64,000 bases of DNA, from positions 62,001 to 126,000 of the forward strand of contig CAYHEC010000005.1 in the NCBI GenBank assembly GCA_964355675.1. Reading direction: 5' to 3'. Under the pieces are notes generated by a model. The model did no database searches, had not been told where the DNA came from, and was given only the letters and a program-made list of their open reading frames with translations. How positions within the stretch are numbered: the first letter of the stretch is position 1; every line of letters starts with the position of its first letter. A program made the position numbers and the translations under genes. This DNA is from CAMBDS01 sp964355675. Lineage in GTDB: Bacteria; Electryoneota; AABM5-125-24; Hatepunaeales; Hatepunaeaceae. Positions 27,601 through 35,228 of the stretch are shown in pieces.

Positions 27601-29677
27601 GGAGCGTTATGAACGAGCTACGGTAAGCTCAAATGGCTGGCTGGCGTTCGGTGAGACGGTGACTATCGGTTGGAATAACCAGGAATTGGGAAGCGGGTTG
27701 ACCCCCGCGGCGATGATAGCGCCTTGGTGGGATGATCTCTACGGTGGAAGCGTATTCACCCGCTTCGATGAAGACAATTCCCGCTTCATAATCGAATGGC
27801 GAAACTTTAACAGTCTCGCAGGACATAACTTGATTTTGACACTTGTCCTTTACGATCCGACCGTCGCCGTTACAGCCACAGGTGACGGAGAAATCGTCAT
27901 CAACTACACCGATGTACCTGAACAGCGCGACTTCGCGGATGAAAAAGTGACTATTGGGATAGCCTCCCCTGACAGCAAGACGTCGCTCACTGTTCGTCAT
28001 GGCAGAATTTCTGATATGCGTACCGGACTGCTCTCCAGCGGAATGGCGGTCAAATTTACCACCGGCGAATCGCATGAGGTCGGCTCGCTTGCTGGCAGGG
28101 TCATCGACGTCGCAACAAATGCTCGCATGTCAGGCGTCCGGGTCATGTTAACAGGAACCGGATTCTTTGCTACGACCGATGTTAACGGCGACTACAGAAT
28201 CGATGGAGCGGCGGTTGGCGCACACTCAGTGTTGGCTCGTAAACGTTACTTCAACGACGATATGGAAGCAGATGTGGAAATACGACGCAATGAAACCACT
28301 ATCGCTGACTTCAGCCTTACCCATCCGATCTTCAGTATCGACATCGAGGAGATCGATGTGACCGTTCCGCCCGATTCGATCCTATACCGGAATTTCCGGA
28401 TTTCAAACGATGGCAATGGGCCGCTTGATTTCGACCTTGTTTTGACTTATCCACAGGAAGAACAACAACGCGACAGACCGTGGGATGTTCTTTTCGACTG
28501 GGATGTTTCCGCTACGACTGGCGAACAGAATCTGCGCGGTGTAGCTCAAGACGATGATTTCTTCTACTTCGCAGGACAAAGAGTCAGGGCTGTCTATCCT
28601 CATCCAATTTTTATCCTAAATAAGTTAGGCGAGTCGGTTCGGGAGTTCGATCAGATTTCGATTGATTCCGCCGCACGCGGTTATTCTGGTATGGACTTCA
28701 ACGGTGAGAATCTCGTTGCGGTCGAAGAGAGGAGTATTGTAGAATTCTCGCGGGATGGCGATTTTGTCAGGTCGATTCTGACGCCAGAAAGGACTTCATT
28801 GCTTTGCCTCGCTTATGCGCATTCGCTTGGAACATATTTCACCAAAGGAATCATTGGCGGCATAGTTTACCAGATTGATCCAGAAGGAAACTTGATCGGA
28901 GAGTATCGAACTCCTGAGAACTCATTCCGCACCTATGGATTTGCCTGGTATCCTGCTGATCCGGACAGCTTTTATCTCTACGTTATGCGCTATAATCAGG
29001 AAATCACTCAGGCTGAACTCTGGCGGATGAATCCGCAGAATAATGAATGGCAAATGGTCAGGGTGATGGAATTTCAAGAAGGTGACCTTCCCTTCGACAT
29101 AGTTATTACCAAGCATTACGATCCACTCAAGTGGACGCTGGGGGTACTTGTGAACCGCGCTGGAGGCGATCATTTTATCGGTTATGAACTCGCACCGAAC
29201 AGTACTTGGATCAACTACGATCCGCCTTCCGGAGCAGTGCCTCCGGGTCGAGCGCAAGACATCGAAGTAGAATTTAAAGCGGAGGATATGCCGGTAGCTG
29301 AGTATAACGTCGTGCTCGGATTATACCACAATGCTATTGGCAATCACTTTGATATTCCGATTACTTTCACCGTTGGGCAGGTAGGCATTCCGACCGAAGC
29401 TGATCCGCTTCCGGCTGTGCTGAAGCTCAATTCCATTTATCCCAATCCATTCAATTCCTCCATCGCTATTGAGTACGGATTGCCTGTTAGAAATAAAATA
29501 AAGGTTGGTATTTACGACCTTTCAGGGCGTGAGGTCGTCCAACTTGCCAACGGTGAACAATCGGCGGGGTATCATAGGGTTATTTGGAACGCTGAAAGCT
29601 CTCCATCGGGTATCTATATCTGCCGTTTGGAAAGCTCCGGGCAGAGCCGATCAACCAAACTTATTCTCACAAGATAA
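24671..29677 (+). CDS. Second giant gingipain-like (C25) surface protein with sorting domain
   Basis: A 1668-residue exported protein. ATG at 24671 is chosen because GGAG lies seven bases before it and a signal peptide follows (HSKFIIAAGFAGICLAG); the longer TTG frame is unlikely. Layout: propeptide (about 25-215), C25-like core (about 225-585), Ig-like and PapD-like beta domains, a nidogen-like region (about 915-1135, VSSNGWLAFGE), a carboxypeptidase-regulatory-like domain (about 1137-1210), a propeller-like module (about 1265-1500), WINYDPPSGAVPPG, and a sorting domain with IYPNPFNSSI. The expected catalytic GHG reads RGYS (Tyr441 in place of His), while the cysteine is kept (MVCATNDY, C469). 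It is the mirror image of the defect in the first C25 protein. Confidence 0.85.
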   Translation: MKHSKFIIAAGFAGICLAGRLLSTPAEPLTIVRSSANEAVATLRTERPHFETIETAGHMWQTIPLNGSVQFGRPGQPGLPVETRWIEVPTGSSASLDLHLGEVVTIPDVDLAPVPSLSTDDPIMATIEAYDKDAYQRDEFIPADYTTLEEPILIGDSRFVLMTISPYRYNAFRRELIYATEIKADLKFTPSPNQEPDRQTVPAWRDLSRTLSDLPPRDDLSHRTDNLGHLVIVIPNTDAYSNSVAPLVDWKKRMGYVVTVVRLVRDVGNSAAALKTFLETAWEEWDIPPSFVLLVGDASLMPCFRDGDAEGTSWYISDNQYVTYGYNEGNDIAGWIPQSFIGRLPAGSALDAAQMAAKIVGYESVPVQENWVEGGLLIAAGVHSCIQTNQAIREMMEEYGYQRNNVHEAYTEFHAGQPNVDANFVTNSVNEGVGFVNFRGYSQWGGYTIQQIRGLRNAWKLPIVTGMVCATNDYANRFGVESIGEAWIRAYNNNVPCGAVATFGPSDRYAHSQFNNTLSGEFYRLLFRRGVHTLGALCVGSKLSLLRNYPSFLTLGRGNESVGYYFFTYTLFGDPSMQVRTRDPQEMSVTFADVLPIGTTNLMVTVSDNEDAPVAGAYIHYYGDDDHRWGAYTDSNGEALIEVPPLDEGSLLLTVTATNFIPFMDGADVVVQDRYVSLTSLEIDDDNEGDSRGNGNGEINPGETIGLSVTLTNRGAEGLENVTAILASASPYVQINRSAAEFGNAGQGAEIVSNPPFVIEIRPETPSGTTLEFLLNVTSGEDQFPITFSQQVTGYEFGVVSFETVGGEPLTPGVTRRLIVTIENTGSLPSTELFGTLYCTSHSIQINGAEARFEALAAGRSGNNTNWPFEVTAGVNAYRGCTVNFGLLLEDETGLRDSIAFTMTLGEPTVTSPQGPDDYGYWAIDSRDTVTGIEPTYERLQGDANLNLTDNNDVANGAGISGEVEVIDLPFPFIFYGERYERATVSSNGWLAFGETVTIGWNNQELGSGLTPAAMIAPWWDDLYGGSVFTRFDEDNSRFIIEWRNFNSLAGHNLILTLVLYDPTVAVTATGDGEIVINYTDVPEQRDFADEKVTIGIASPDSKTSLTVRHGRISDMRTGLLSSGMAVKFTTGESHEVGSLAGRVIDVATNARMSGVRVMLTGTGFFATTDVNGDYRIDGAAVGAHSVLARKRYFNDDMEADVEIRRNETTIADFSLTHPIFSIDIEEIDVTVPPDSILYRNFRISNDGNGPLDFDLVLTYPQEEQQRDRPWDVLFDWDVSATTGEQNLRGVAQDDDFFYFAGQRVRAVYPHPIFILNKLGESVREFDQISIDSAARGYSGMDFNGENLVAVEERSIVEFSRDGDFVRSILTPERTSLLCLAYAHSLGTYFTKGIIGGIVYQIDPEGNLIGEYRTPENSFRTYGFAWYPADPDSFYLYVMRYNQEITQAELWRMNPQNNEWQMVRVMEFQEGDLPFDIVITKHYDPLKWTLGVLVNRAGGDHFIGYELAPNSTWINYDPPSGAVPPGRAQDIEVEFKAEDMPVAEYNVVLGLYHNAIGNHFDIPITFTVGQVGIPTEADPLPAVLKLNSIYPNPFNSSIAIEYGLPVRNKIKVGIYDLSGREVVQLANGEQSAGYHRVIWNAESSPSGIYICRLESSGQSRSTKLILTR

Positions 29678-29789
29678 TGGAGTAGAGACAGAGCAAACAA
29701 TGAAGCGATCATGGGGAATGAAAGTCTCGATGCCTTCTACCCGGTGGTGCTACTCCCTTATTGAACGTAATTGATGAGTTCCAAAATAA

Positions 29790-29832
29790 AAAAGACCCAT
29801 AAGCCTGTTTGACAAGGACTTATGGGTCTTTT
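29790..29832. terminator. Bidirectional terminator-like hairpin
   Basis: AAAAGACCCATAAG (29790-29803) pairs perfectly with CTTATGGGTCTTTT (29819-29832), giving a 14-base stem with T-runs on both strands. It sits between the C25 gene (plus) and tRNA-Ser (minus) and probably ends both. Confidence 0.85.
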
Positions 29833-29923
29833 GCGGAGAGGGAGGGATTCGAACCCTCGGTTAGGATTTCGCCCAACACACACTTAGCAGGCGTGCACAA
29901 TAGGCCACTCTGTCACCTCTCCG
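29833..29923 (-). tRNA. tRNA-Ser (anticodon GCT)
   Basis: The acceptor stem CGGAGAG/CTCTCCG pairs fully. The anticodon arm is CACGC-CTGCTAA-GTGTG with anticodon GCT (codons AGC/AGT). A long variable arm and the T-arm GGGTTCGAATCCC follow, as expected for a class II tRNA of 91 bases. CCA is not encoded. It is followed directly by the terminator hairpin. Confidence 0.93.
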
Positions 29924-30201
29924 AAGAGGATTATTTTGTAATTGTACCTTCAGATATTCAAATTAATTCTGCATTCGTTTCATGGGGATATTTCGTCATT
30001 GGGATTAGATTGGAATATACGCTGATATTAACAATATTCGTCCCAGATATAGAACACAAATATAAACCAAGATACTCCAATAGGCAAGGTAAGATCGACA
30101 GGAGTCGGTGTCGTCTTAAAACAGATGGAATTTACCAGCGCGCACGATGGGCGCGCATTATTTGCATTTGGGTGTGCTTGAGACCTATAGAGACAGGTTG
30201 T

Positions 30202-30300
30202 TTAGATGACAAAGTTCCCGGTGGGCGAAAGGTGTAGTGCTTTAGCCATCTTCCCAACGCGGAAACGGTCGGCATGATCTTCTATGAATCTTCGTATATG
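30202..30300 (-). pseudogene. IS3-family transposase OrfB, N-terminal fragment
   Basis: A second minus-strand frame, partly overlapping the end of orfA, reads FIEDHADRFRVGKMAKALHL and then SPTGNFVI before a stop at 30202. This is the HTH_21-type N-terminal part of OrfB. The rest, including the catalytic core, is absent. Confidence 0.7.
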
Positions 30301-30593
30301 TTCGGATGTTGTGAGAAGATGGCGATGGCTTTTTTTAAGATATCCCGTTCTTCGGTGACGTCGCGCAGTTGTCGCTTCAGCTTTTTGAACTCTTCATCCG
30401 TAGGCTTCAGATAGCTTTTGCCGGGAAAGGTGTCATTTGGATCGGCAGCGAACTATTGCCTCCAGTGTGCGAGCTGATTAACGCTGACTCCCAGGTCGCG
30501 GGAGACTTGGGCTTGGGTCTTGTCACTGCGAGTGACGAGTTTAACGGCTTCGATCTTAAACTCGCGGTCGTACTTCCTTCTTGGATGTGGCAT
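30282..30593 (-). pseudogene. IS3-family transposase OrfA with internal stop
   Basis: The frame starts MPHPRRKYDREFKIEAVKLV with a helix-turn-helix (KTQAQVSRDLGVSVNQLAHW). A TAG at 30453-30455 replaces the residue after WRQ. Beyond it the same frame continues FAADPNDTFPGKSYLKPTDE, then EFKKLKRQLRDVTEERDILK and KAIAIFSQHP to a stop at 30282. So a single nonsense change interrupts an otherwise normal OrfA of about 103 codons with its C-terminal leucine-zipper-like helix. Confidence 0.85.
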
Positions 30594-30656
30594 TGTGTGG
30601 ACCTCCTTGGAATAAAGATATTGTCTTTCCCTCCTGTCCACAAAATCGGGGGAAGG

Positions 30657-30884
30657 TCAAACATTAACATCACCGAAGCAGTAATGTGCTACTCCCAAAA
30701 GTCCTCCACAAGCTTCTGGATCAGACGCGTAAAATTCGCCGATAATCCTCGGCGGATCATACGCCCACCCCGCCCCCGCCGTCAGCATCAGCATTAGCAT
30801 TGCAAAGTGACAGACAAGAATGTCTATCCCGACGAGGTGACAGGCGGGGACGCCTGTCGTGCTGACTTTTATCTTTCGCTTCAT
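30657..30884 (-). pseudogene. 5' fragment of an exported, possibly dockerin-bearing protein
   Basis: A 75-residue frame with a GGAAGAGGCAG ribosome-binding site. It begins MKRKIK, then about 22 residues encoded by a dispersed hairpin repeat, then MLMLMLTAGAGWA, the same repeat-type signal peptide as the genes at 17237 and 22526. The mature part ends EACGGLLGVAHYCFGDVNV, where the stop codon is supplied by the first bases of the IS element. CFGDVN resembles the start of a dockerin calcium loop (GDVNxDG), so the IS probably inserted into a dockerin. The remainder of the gene is not next to the IS. Confidence 0.6.
30812..30858. repeat. Hairpin repeat inserted in a signal-peptide coding region
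   Basis: Two small hairpins: AGACA-AGAA-TGTCT (30812-30825) and GACAGGCG-GGGA-CGCCTGTC (30839-30858). They lie between the basic N-terminus and the hydrophobic core of the broken exported gene and keep the reading frame. Confidence 0.75.
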
Positions 30885-30978
30885 CTGCCTCTTCCTTTGT
30901 TTCGATTCTTCACTCCCTTATCAAGTTACGAAAGCCTTAATCCAAAGTCAACCCGTCCACTCATCACGCCCCTCAATC

Positions 30979-31167
30979 AAGCTTAACACACACCTCTCAT
31001 ACCGACTTTCCAGTCTGTCCGAGAATACAGGAGAGAGTCCAGGCGGACGCCCTCGTCCGCAGACTATTTGTGCTTGGACTCAGGGCGGACGAGGGCGTCC
31101 GCCTGGCCAATTTCCTGTATTTTCTCAATTCTCGGACAGACTCTTTCGCCGGTATGAGAGCAAGCTT
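30979..31167. repeat. Large imperfect palindrome with a perfect 22-base inner stem
   Basis: Nested inverted repeats share one centre. From outside in: AAGCTT (30979 and 31162), CTCTCATACC/GGTATGAGAG (30994-31003 and 31151-31160), AGTCTGTCCGAGA/TCTCGGACAGACT (31012-31024 and 31130-31142), and 22-base arms beginning CCAGGCGGACGCCCTCG (31039-31060 and 31085-31106) around a 24-base loop. It looks like a MITE or REP-type unit, or a structured RNA. Confidence 0.9.
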
Positions 31168-31515
31168 ATTGCGTTGATTTCTCAATTTGATATTAGATAC
31201 TGCGCTAAAATGCAAAAAACAATCAGCCCGCCCAGAATTGGACGGACTAATTGTTTTCTATCGGGTGAGGAGGGCGGCTACCGGGCGAGAGTAACCGCCC
31301 TGCCTTAGACGTTCAGGACTTGTGTGCCTTTATCCTCCGAGTGAAAGCACGGCCCCGAACGAGATTTGTGTCATTAAAACCTCCAGTTAGACCGTTACCT
31401 TTCTCCCTCCTATAACCTTTAACGCGAATTACCTTTCGACTGTTCCTGTAAATGATACGAACTATTTTCCGCAATGATGGTGTCGATGGTCACACTGAAA
31501 AAAAATATTTTGCGC
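31168..31515. other. Non-coding gap
   Basis: No gene seen. One small hairpin AGGGCGG/CCGCCCT (31271-31277 and 31295-31301). The rest is featureless upstream of the 3' end of the YHS-domain gene. Confidence 0.5.
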
Positions 31516-32073
31516 TTACCCTGCCTTTTTCTGGGTCAGCTTCTTCAATTTAGAATTGATTCCGTATTTGGCAGGGTCTTTTCCGAAGATCTTCGCGGTT
31601 GAATCTGCTGAGAAGTAGTATCTCTTCGACATGTAGTCATTGAAGGGTGTGCCCTTTTTCAATTCAACTTTCGCGTTGTTAACCGGATCGACAACGGTGA
31701 CCTTCTGCCCGTTCACTGACACCACTCTCGTTGGCATTACAAACCCGGCAAGATACTTCGGTGAATCCTTGTCGAACTTAGTCCTGCAAGCATCGGCGTC
31801 GAAACAATATTGTTTCCCAGCCACATCCGAATTTGGAGTGGTCTCACCCACCAATCCATATTTACCACAAACCGGGTCGAGGAAGAACGCTCCCTCCTGG
31901 TTGCGGTAAAAGACGTTCCCGTATTTGGGCCAAGTTGTAGCCGGTTTTGCAACTGTTGCTGGTTTATCGACAGCCTTAGCTTCTTTGACGGTTAACTTTG
32001 CTTCTGATGCAGTCGATGAAGTTGCGACAGCGAATACTATTACCAAAGCGGAAAATTTGAGCTGATGTTTCAT
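31516..32073 (-). CDS. Exported protein with two YHS-like domains
   Basis: A 185-residue protein with a signal peptide (KFSALVIVFAVATSSTASEA). The first YHS-like unit (about 65-105) has FLDPVCGKYG and KQYCFDADACRTKFDKDSPKY; the second (about 120-170) has DPVNNAKVELKKG, KRYYFSADSTAKIFGKDPAKY and has lost its cysteines. YHS domains are small metal-binding modules found in copper transporters and periplasmic proteins. It resembles the next gene in layout, so the two are probably paralogues. Metal handling in the periplasm is inferred. Standalone gene. Confidence 0.78.
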   Translation of the reverse strand: MKHQLKFSALVIVFAVATSSTASEAKLTVKEAKAVDKPATVAKPATTWPKYGNVFYRNQEGAFFLDPVCGKYGLVGETTPNSDVAGKQYCFDADACRTKFDKDSPKYLAGFVMPTRVVSVNGQKVTVVDPVNNAKVELKKGTPFNDYMSKRYYFSADSTAKIFGKDPAKYGINSKLKKLTQKKAG

Positions 32074-32321
32074 TTCATTCTTGAAAAAGAGGTTCTTGTT
32101 CTATAGAGACTTATTGCGGTTTTATCAATCGCAGTAGGTTATACGTATCGATAATCCATTTAAGTTCCAAAAATATTTGCTGTCTTTACACAAAACGGCA
32201 ACCAGAAAAAAAACAACGGATTCAACTTTAAGTAATTGACTCCGTTGTTTTTATCATATAAGAAAGTACGCTATCAACGCTGGAGAGTTGACTGCACGCA
32301 CCCCTGAATCATAAACGAGCA

Positions 32322-32894
32322 TCAGTGGCCTTCATGGCCTTTGTGCTCTTTATCGCCTTTCATCTCAATTTTGTCTTTTGAATCCATTTTGGCTTTTGAT
32401 TCTGCTTTTGTCATCGCGGCGACATATTTATCTGGATTCTTGGCAAAGGAAACCGGGCATTTATTGCAACAAAAGAAGTAATCATGGCCCTTATAGACCT
32501 GATGAGGAGTTTTATCGGTGACGGCTATTCTTTCGCTTGAGACCGCACAATTGGCCATCATCTTGCCTCCCGACATAGCAGTGACGCCTGCCGGAAGCAC
32601 TAATTTATCGATTGCTTTTGCAGGATCGGCTGAAAATGCCTTGCCACAGCCGGCGTTGCAAAAATAGTAATGCTTGCCATCCGCATCGGCGGTGGGTGTC
32701 TTGGCATCGACTGTGACGGTCATCCCACAGATCGGGTCAATAGCATGTTTCCCATTCGCGTCGGTGAAAAAGACGTTGCCATCTACCGGAATCGAGATCG
32801 ATTCGGTCGATTTTGTATCTGACTTATCGGCCGCCAGCAATGGCATCGAAATCGCCAGAACGACAGAGAGTGCAACAAAGGATATTTTCGACAT
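32322..32894 (-). CDS. Exported two-YHS-domain metal-binding protein
   Basis: A 190-residue protein with a signal peptide (KISFVALSVVLAISMPLLAA). The first YHS domain reads IDPICGMTVTVDAKTP, then KHYYFCNAGCGKAFSADPAK; the second reads CAVSSERIAVTDKTPH, then HDYFFCCNKCPVSFAKNPDKY. The cysteines typical of heavy-metal YHS domains are present in both. The C-terminus is rich in Lys, Asp and His (KGDKEHKGHEGH), another metal-binding feature. ATG at 32894 is chosen since the signal peptide starts there. A role in copper or other heavy-metal binding is likely from the family, not shown. Confidence 0.85.
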   Translation of the reverse strand: MSKISFVALSVVLAISMPLLAADKSDTKSTESISIPVDGNVFFTDANGKHAIDPICGMTVTVDAKTPTADADGKHYYFCNAGCGKAFSADPAKAIDKLVLPAGVTAMSGGKMMANCAVSSERIAVTDKTPHQVYKGHDYFFCCNKCPVSFAKNPDKYVAAMTKAESKAKMDSKDKIEMKGDKEHKGHEGH

Positions 32895-33203
32895 CAGTAT
32901 TTTAGTTCCTTCTATTGTTTGATTGAGCTTGCCCAATAGGGCATCGATAATTTCGAAAGATGATACGACTCATTTACTCAAATCAGTTGGTAAGAGCCGC
33001 TCATTATTTTGAAAATGAAACTATGGTTGGTGGGAGAATGTTCCTTGAATTGAATCGAAGAGAGATAAGGCAATTATTTGCCGCTGGGGGAACTGGCGAA
33101 TTCATTCGCTGAACCCTTGATGCAGTGTAAATTTCTGATTTGGGCGATTAAAACCGCCCGTACAGAGGGCTTTTAGGACTTGTCCAATGAACTCAATATT
33201 TCA
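32895..33203. other. Non-coding gap
   Basis: About 300 bases upstream of the YHS gene and downstream of tpiA. Only a weak repeat (GGGCGATTAAAACCGCCC, 33144-33161) was noticed; no gene or clear promoter seen. Confidence 0.5.
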
Positions 33204-33965
33204 TTACTTCCTTCGCGCCGCTTCGATAATCGCTTTAAATTTCGTCAGTACTAATGAAGCTCCCCCGACGAGCGCCCCATCTACGTTTGGGCAAGCCATC
33301 AACTGATGAGCGTTTGCTTCGTTAACACTCCCTCCATATTGAATAACTGTGTTGAGGGCGACATCGGAACCTTTGAGCAGACTGATTTTGCTCCTGATAA
33401 AAGCATGAGCTTCCTCTGCTTGATCGGGGGTCGCCGTGCGTCCAGTTCCAATCGCCCAGACAGGTTCATACGCGATCACAACACTCTTGCTTCCAGTCAT
33501 AGGCAGGTCAAGCAAACAATTTTGCAACTGGCGCTCGAGTACGGTGAAAGTCTGACCAGTTTCACGTTCTTCAAGCGACTCTCCGATGCAGACTATTGGG
33601 CGGATGCCTGCTTCGACCGCTCGGCGCGCACGTTTGTTGACGGTTTCGTCGGTCTCGCCGAAATATTGTCTTCGTTCAGAGTGCCCGATGATTGCCCATT
33701 TGATGCCTAAGGCGAGAAGCATTTCTGCAGAGACTTCACCAGTATAAGCCCCTGATTTATCCCAGTGAATGTTCTGTGCGCCTACTTCGACATTCGTGTT
33801 CATCAAAGAATTTTGCACCAAAAAGAGATGTGTTGCGGGTGGACAAACAACCACACAGGGTGAGTCCATTCCTTCAAGTGCAACGGCAATTGATCTGGCA
33901 AGCTCGACGCCTTCCCATGGAATCGTGTTCATTTTCCAGTTGCCAGCAACGATGATATCCCTCAT
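33204..33965 (-). CDS. tpiA: Triosephosphate isomerase
   Basis: A 253-residue TIM, interconverting dihydroxyacetone phosphate and glyceraldehyde 3-phosphate in glycolysis. Catalytic residues are visible: Lys in AGNWKMN, His in WAIIGHSERRQYFGE, Glu in AYEPVWAIGTG; the phosphate loop GGSVNEANA and the C-terminal DGALVGGASL are present. Length is standard. The start overlaps the stop of pgk by four bases (ATGA), so the two are translated together. Confidence 0.97.
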   Translation of the reverse strand: MRDIIVAGNWKMNTIPWEGVELARSIAVALEGMDSPCVVVCPPATHLFLVQNSLMNTNVEVGAQNIHWDKSGAYTGEVSAEMLLALGIKWAIIGHSERRQYFGETDETVNKRARRAVEAGIRPIVCIGESLEERETGQTFTVLERQLQNCLLDLPMTGSKSVVIAYEPVWAIGTGRTATPDQAEEAHAFIRSKISLLKGSDVALNTVIQYGGSVNEANAHQLMACPNVDGALVGGASLVLTKFKAIIEAARRK

Positions 33966-35164
33966 GATGCACTCTCGCGATCTGTTAGTGCCTCAACTCC
34001 GGGAAGAATTTTCCCTTCCAGGAACTCAAGCGAAGCTCCACCGCCGGTAGAGACATGACTCATTCTATCAGCGAGATTGAATTTCTCCAAAGCCGCAACC
34101 GAATCGCCGCCGCCGACGATAGTGGTACCGCCGGCTTCGGTAAGATCTGCCAGCGCCTCCGCAACGGCGTGAGTTCCTTCTGAAAAAGCGTCTATCTCGA
34201 ACATGCCAACCGGCCCGTTCCAGATCACGGTTTTGGCGCTCTTAATAATTATCTTGAACTGTTCGATAGCTAATGGACCGATGTCGAATCCTTTCCAAGC
34301 ATCCTCAATGTCGTCTGACTGCACTATCCAAGTACCATTCTCGGCGTCTTGATCGGTAGCAACAATGGAATCGTCAGGGAGAACGATTTTGCCGCCGCCT
34401 GTTTTACAGATGTCGAATGCGATGTCCAATTTGTCATCTTCACAAAGAGAACTACCGATGCGTCCCCCAGCCGCTTTGATGAATGTGTATGCCATCGCGC
34501 CGCCGATGATTAGCTTATCGACCTTGGTTAACAAATTTTTCAGAACGTCTATTTTGGACGAGATTTTTGCACCTCCGATAATCGCAACAAAAGGATGTTC
34601 CGGGTTAGCAAGAGCTTTTCCAAGGTAGGCAAGTTCTTTTTCCATCAGCAACCCAGCGGCAGCCTTTCCCGGAAAAAAACCTGCAATGGCATGAGTCGAG
34701 GCATGAGCACGGTGAGCCGATCCGAAAGCGTCGTTGATATATAGATCACCAAGTTTGGCAAGAGCTGATGCAAAAGTGGCGTCATCGGCTTCCTCGTCAG
34801 GGCAGAAACGAACGTTTTCGAGCAAAAGGATTTCACCGGACTTCAAGGCATGCGCGGCGGCAGTCACCTCCACGCCGATACAATCAGGTACGAATTTCAC
34901 AGGCGCTGAAATCAATTGGGCGAGTCGGTCAGCAACCGGCTTCAAGGAATACTTCATATCGCGCTTTGCCTTGGGCCGACCAAGATGACTCATTAATACA
35001 GCTGAACCGCCTTTTTTGAGAATAAGATTCAGGGTCGGAAGCGTGGCAATGATGCGAGTATCGTCAGTTACTTGACCAGCCTCGCTCAGCGGTACATTAA
35101 AATCGACACGGACAAGGGCGCGTTTCCCTTTAATGTCGAGATCGTTGATAGATAATTTGTTCAT
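33962..35164 (-). CDS. pgk: Phosphoglycerate kinase
   Basis: A 400-residue PGK, transferring phosphate from 1,3-bisphosphoglycerate to ADP. Motifs: ALVRVDFNVPL near the N-terminus, VLMSHLGRPK, GGAKISSKIDVL, WNGPVGMFE and the C-terminal GGGDSVAALEKF. Length is normal. First gene of the pgk-tpiA operon; gap (GAPDH) is not adjacent. It is preceded by a 64-base gap after the cytochrome gene cluster, which runs in the same direction, so read-through from that cluster cannot be ruled out. Confidence 0.97.
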   Translation of the reverse strand: MNKLSINDLDIKGKRALVRVDFNVPLSEAGQVTDDTRIIATLPTLNLILKKGGSAVLMSHLGRPKAKRDMKYSLKPVADRLAQLISAPVKFVPDCIGVEVTAAAHALKSGEILLLENVRFCPDEEADDATFASALAKLGDLYINDAFGSAHRAHASTHAIAGFFPGKAAAGLLMEKELAYLGKALANPEHPFVAIIGGAKISSKIDVLKNLLTKVDKLIIGGAMAYTFIKAAGGRIGSSLCEDDKLDIAFDICKTGGGKIVLPDDSIVATDQDAENGTWIVQSDDIEDAWKGFDIGPLAIEQFKIIIKSAKTVIWNGPVGMFEIDAFSEGTHAVAEALADLTEAGGTTIVGGGDSVAALEKFNLADRMSHVSTGGGASLEFLEGKILPGVEALTDRESAS

Positions 35165-35228
35165 GGTTTCGTACCAAACTATTTGTTTGTTTAGTTGCAG
35201 TCATATGGTGTCACGTGACAGCAGTAGG

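Larger units (their letters stand above)
30202..30659 (-). mobile_element. Left-end remnant of an IS3-family element
   Basis: It starts at the terminal sequence at 30635-30659, then carries orfA with an internal stop and the first 28 or so codons of orfB, and breaks off at about 30202. It has the same orientation as the right-end remnant at 24215-24507. Confidence 0.82.

Noticed and set aside
29809..30237. 142-residue plus-strand open frame
   Set aside because: It runs through tRNA-Ser and its terminator in antisense, then into the IS remnant.
30859..31308. 149-residue plus-strand open frame
   Set aside because: Most of it is the large palindrome; composition is repeat-derived.
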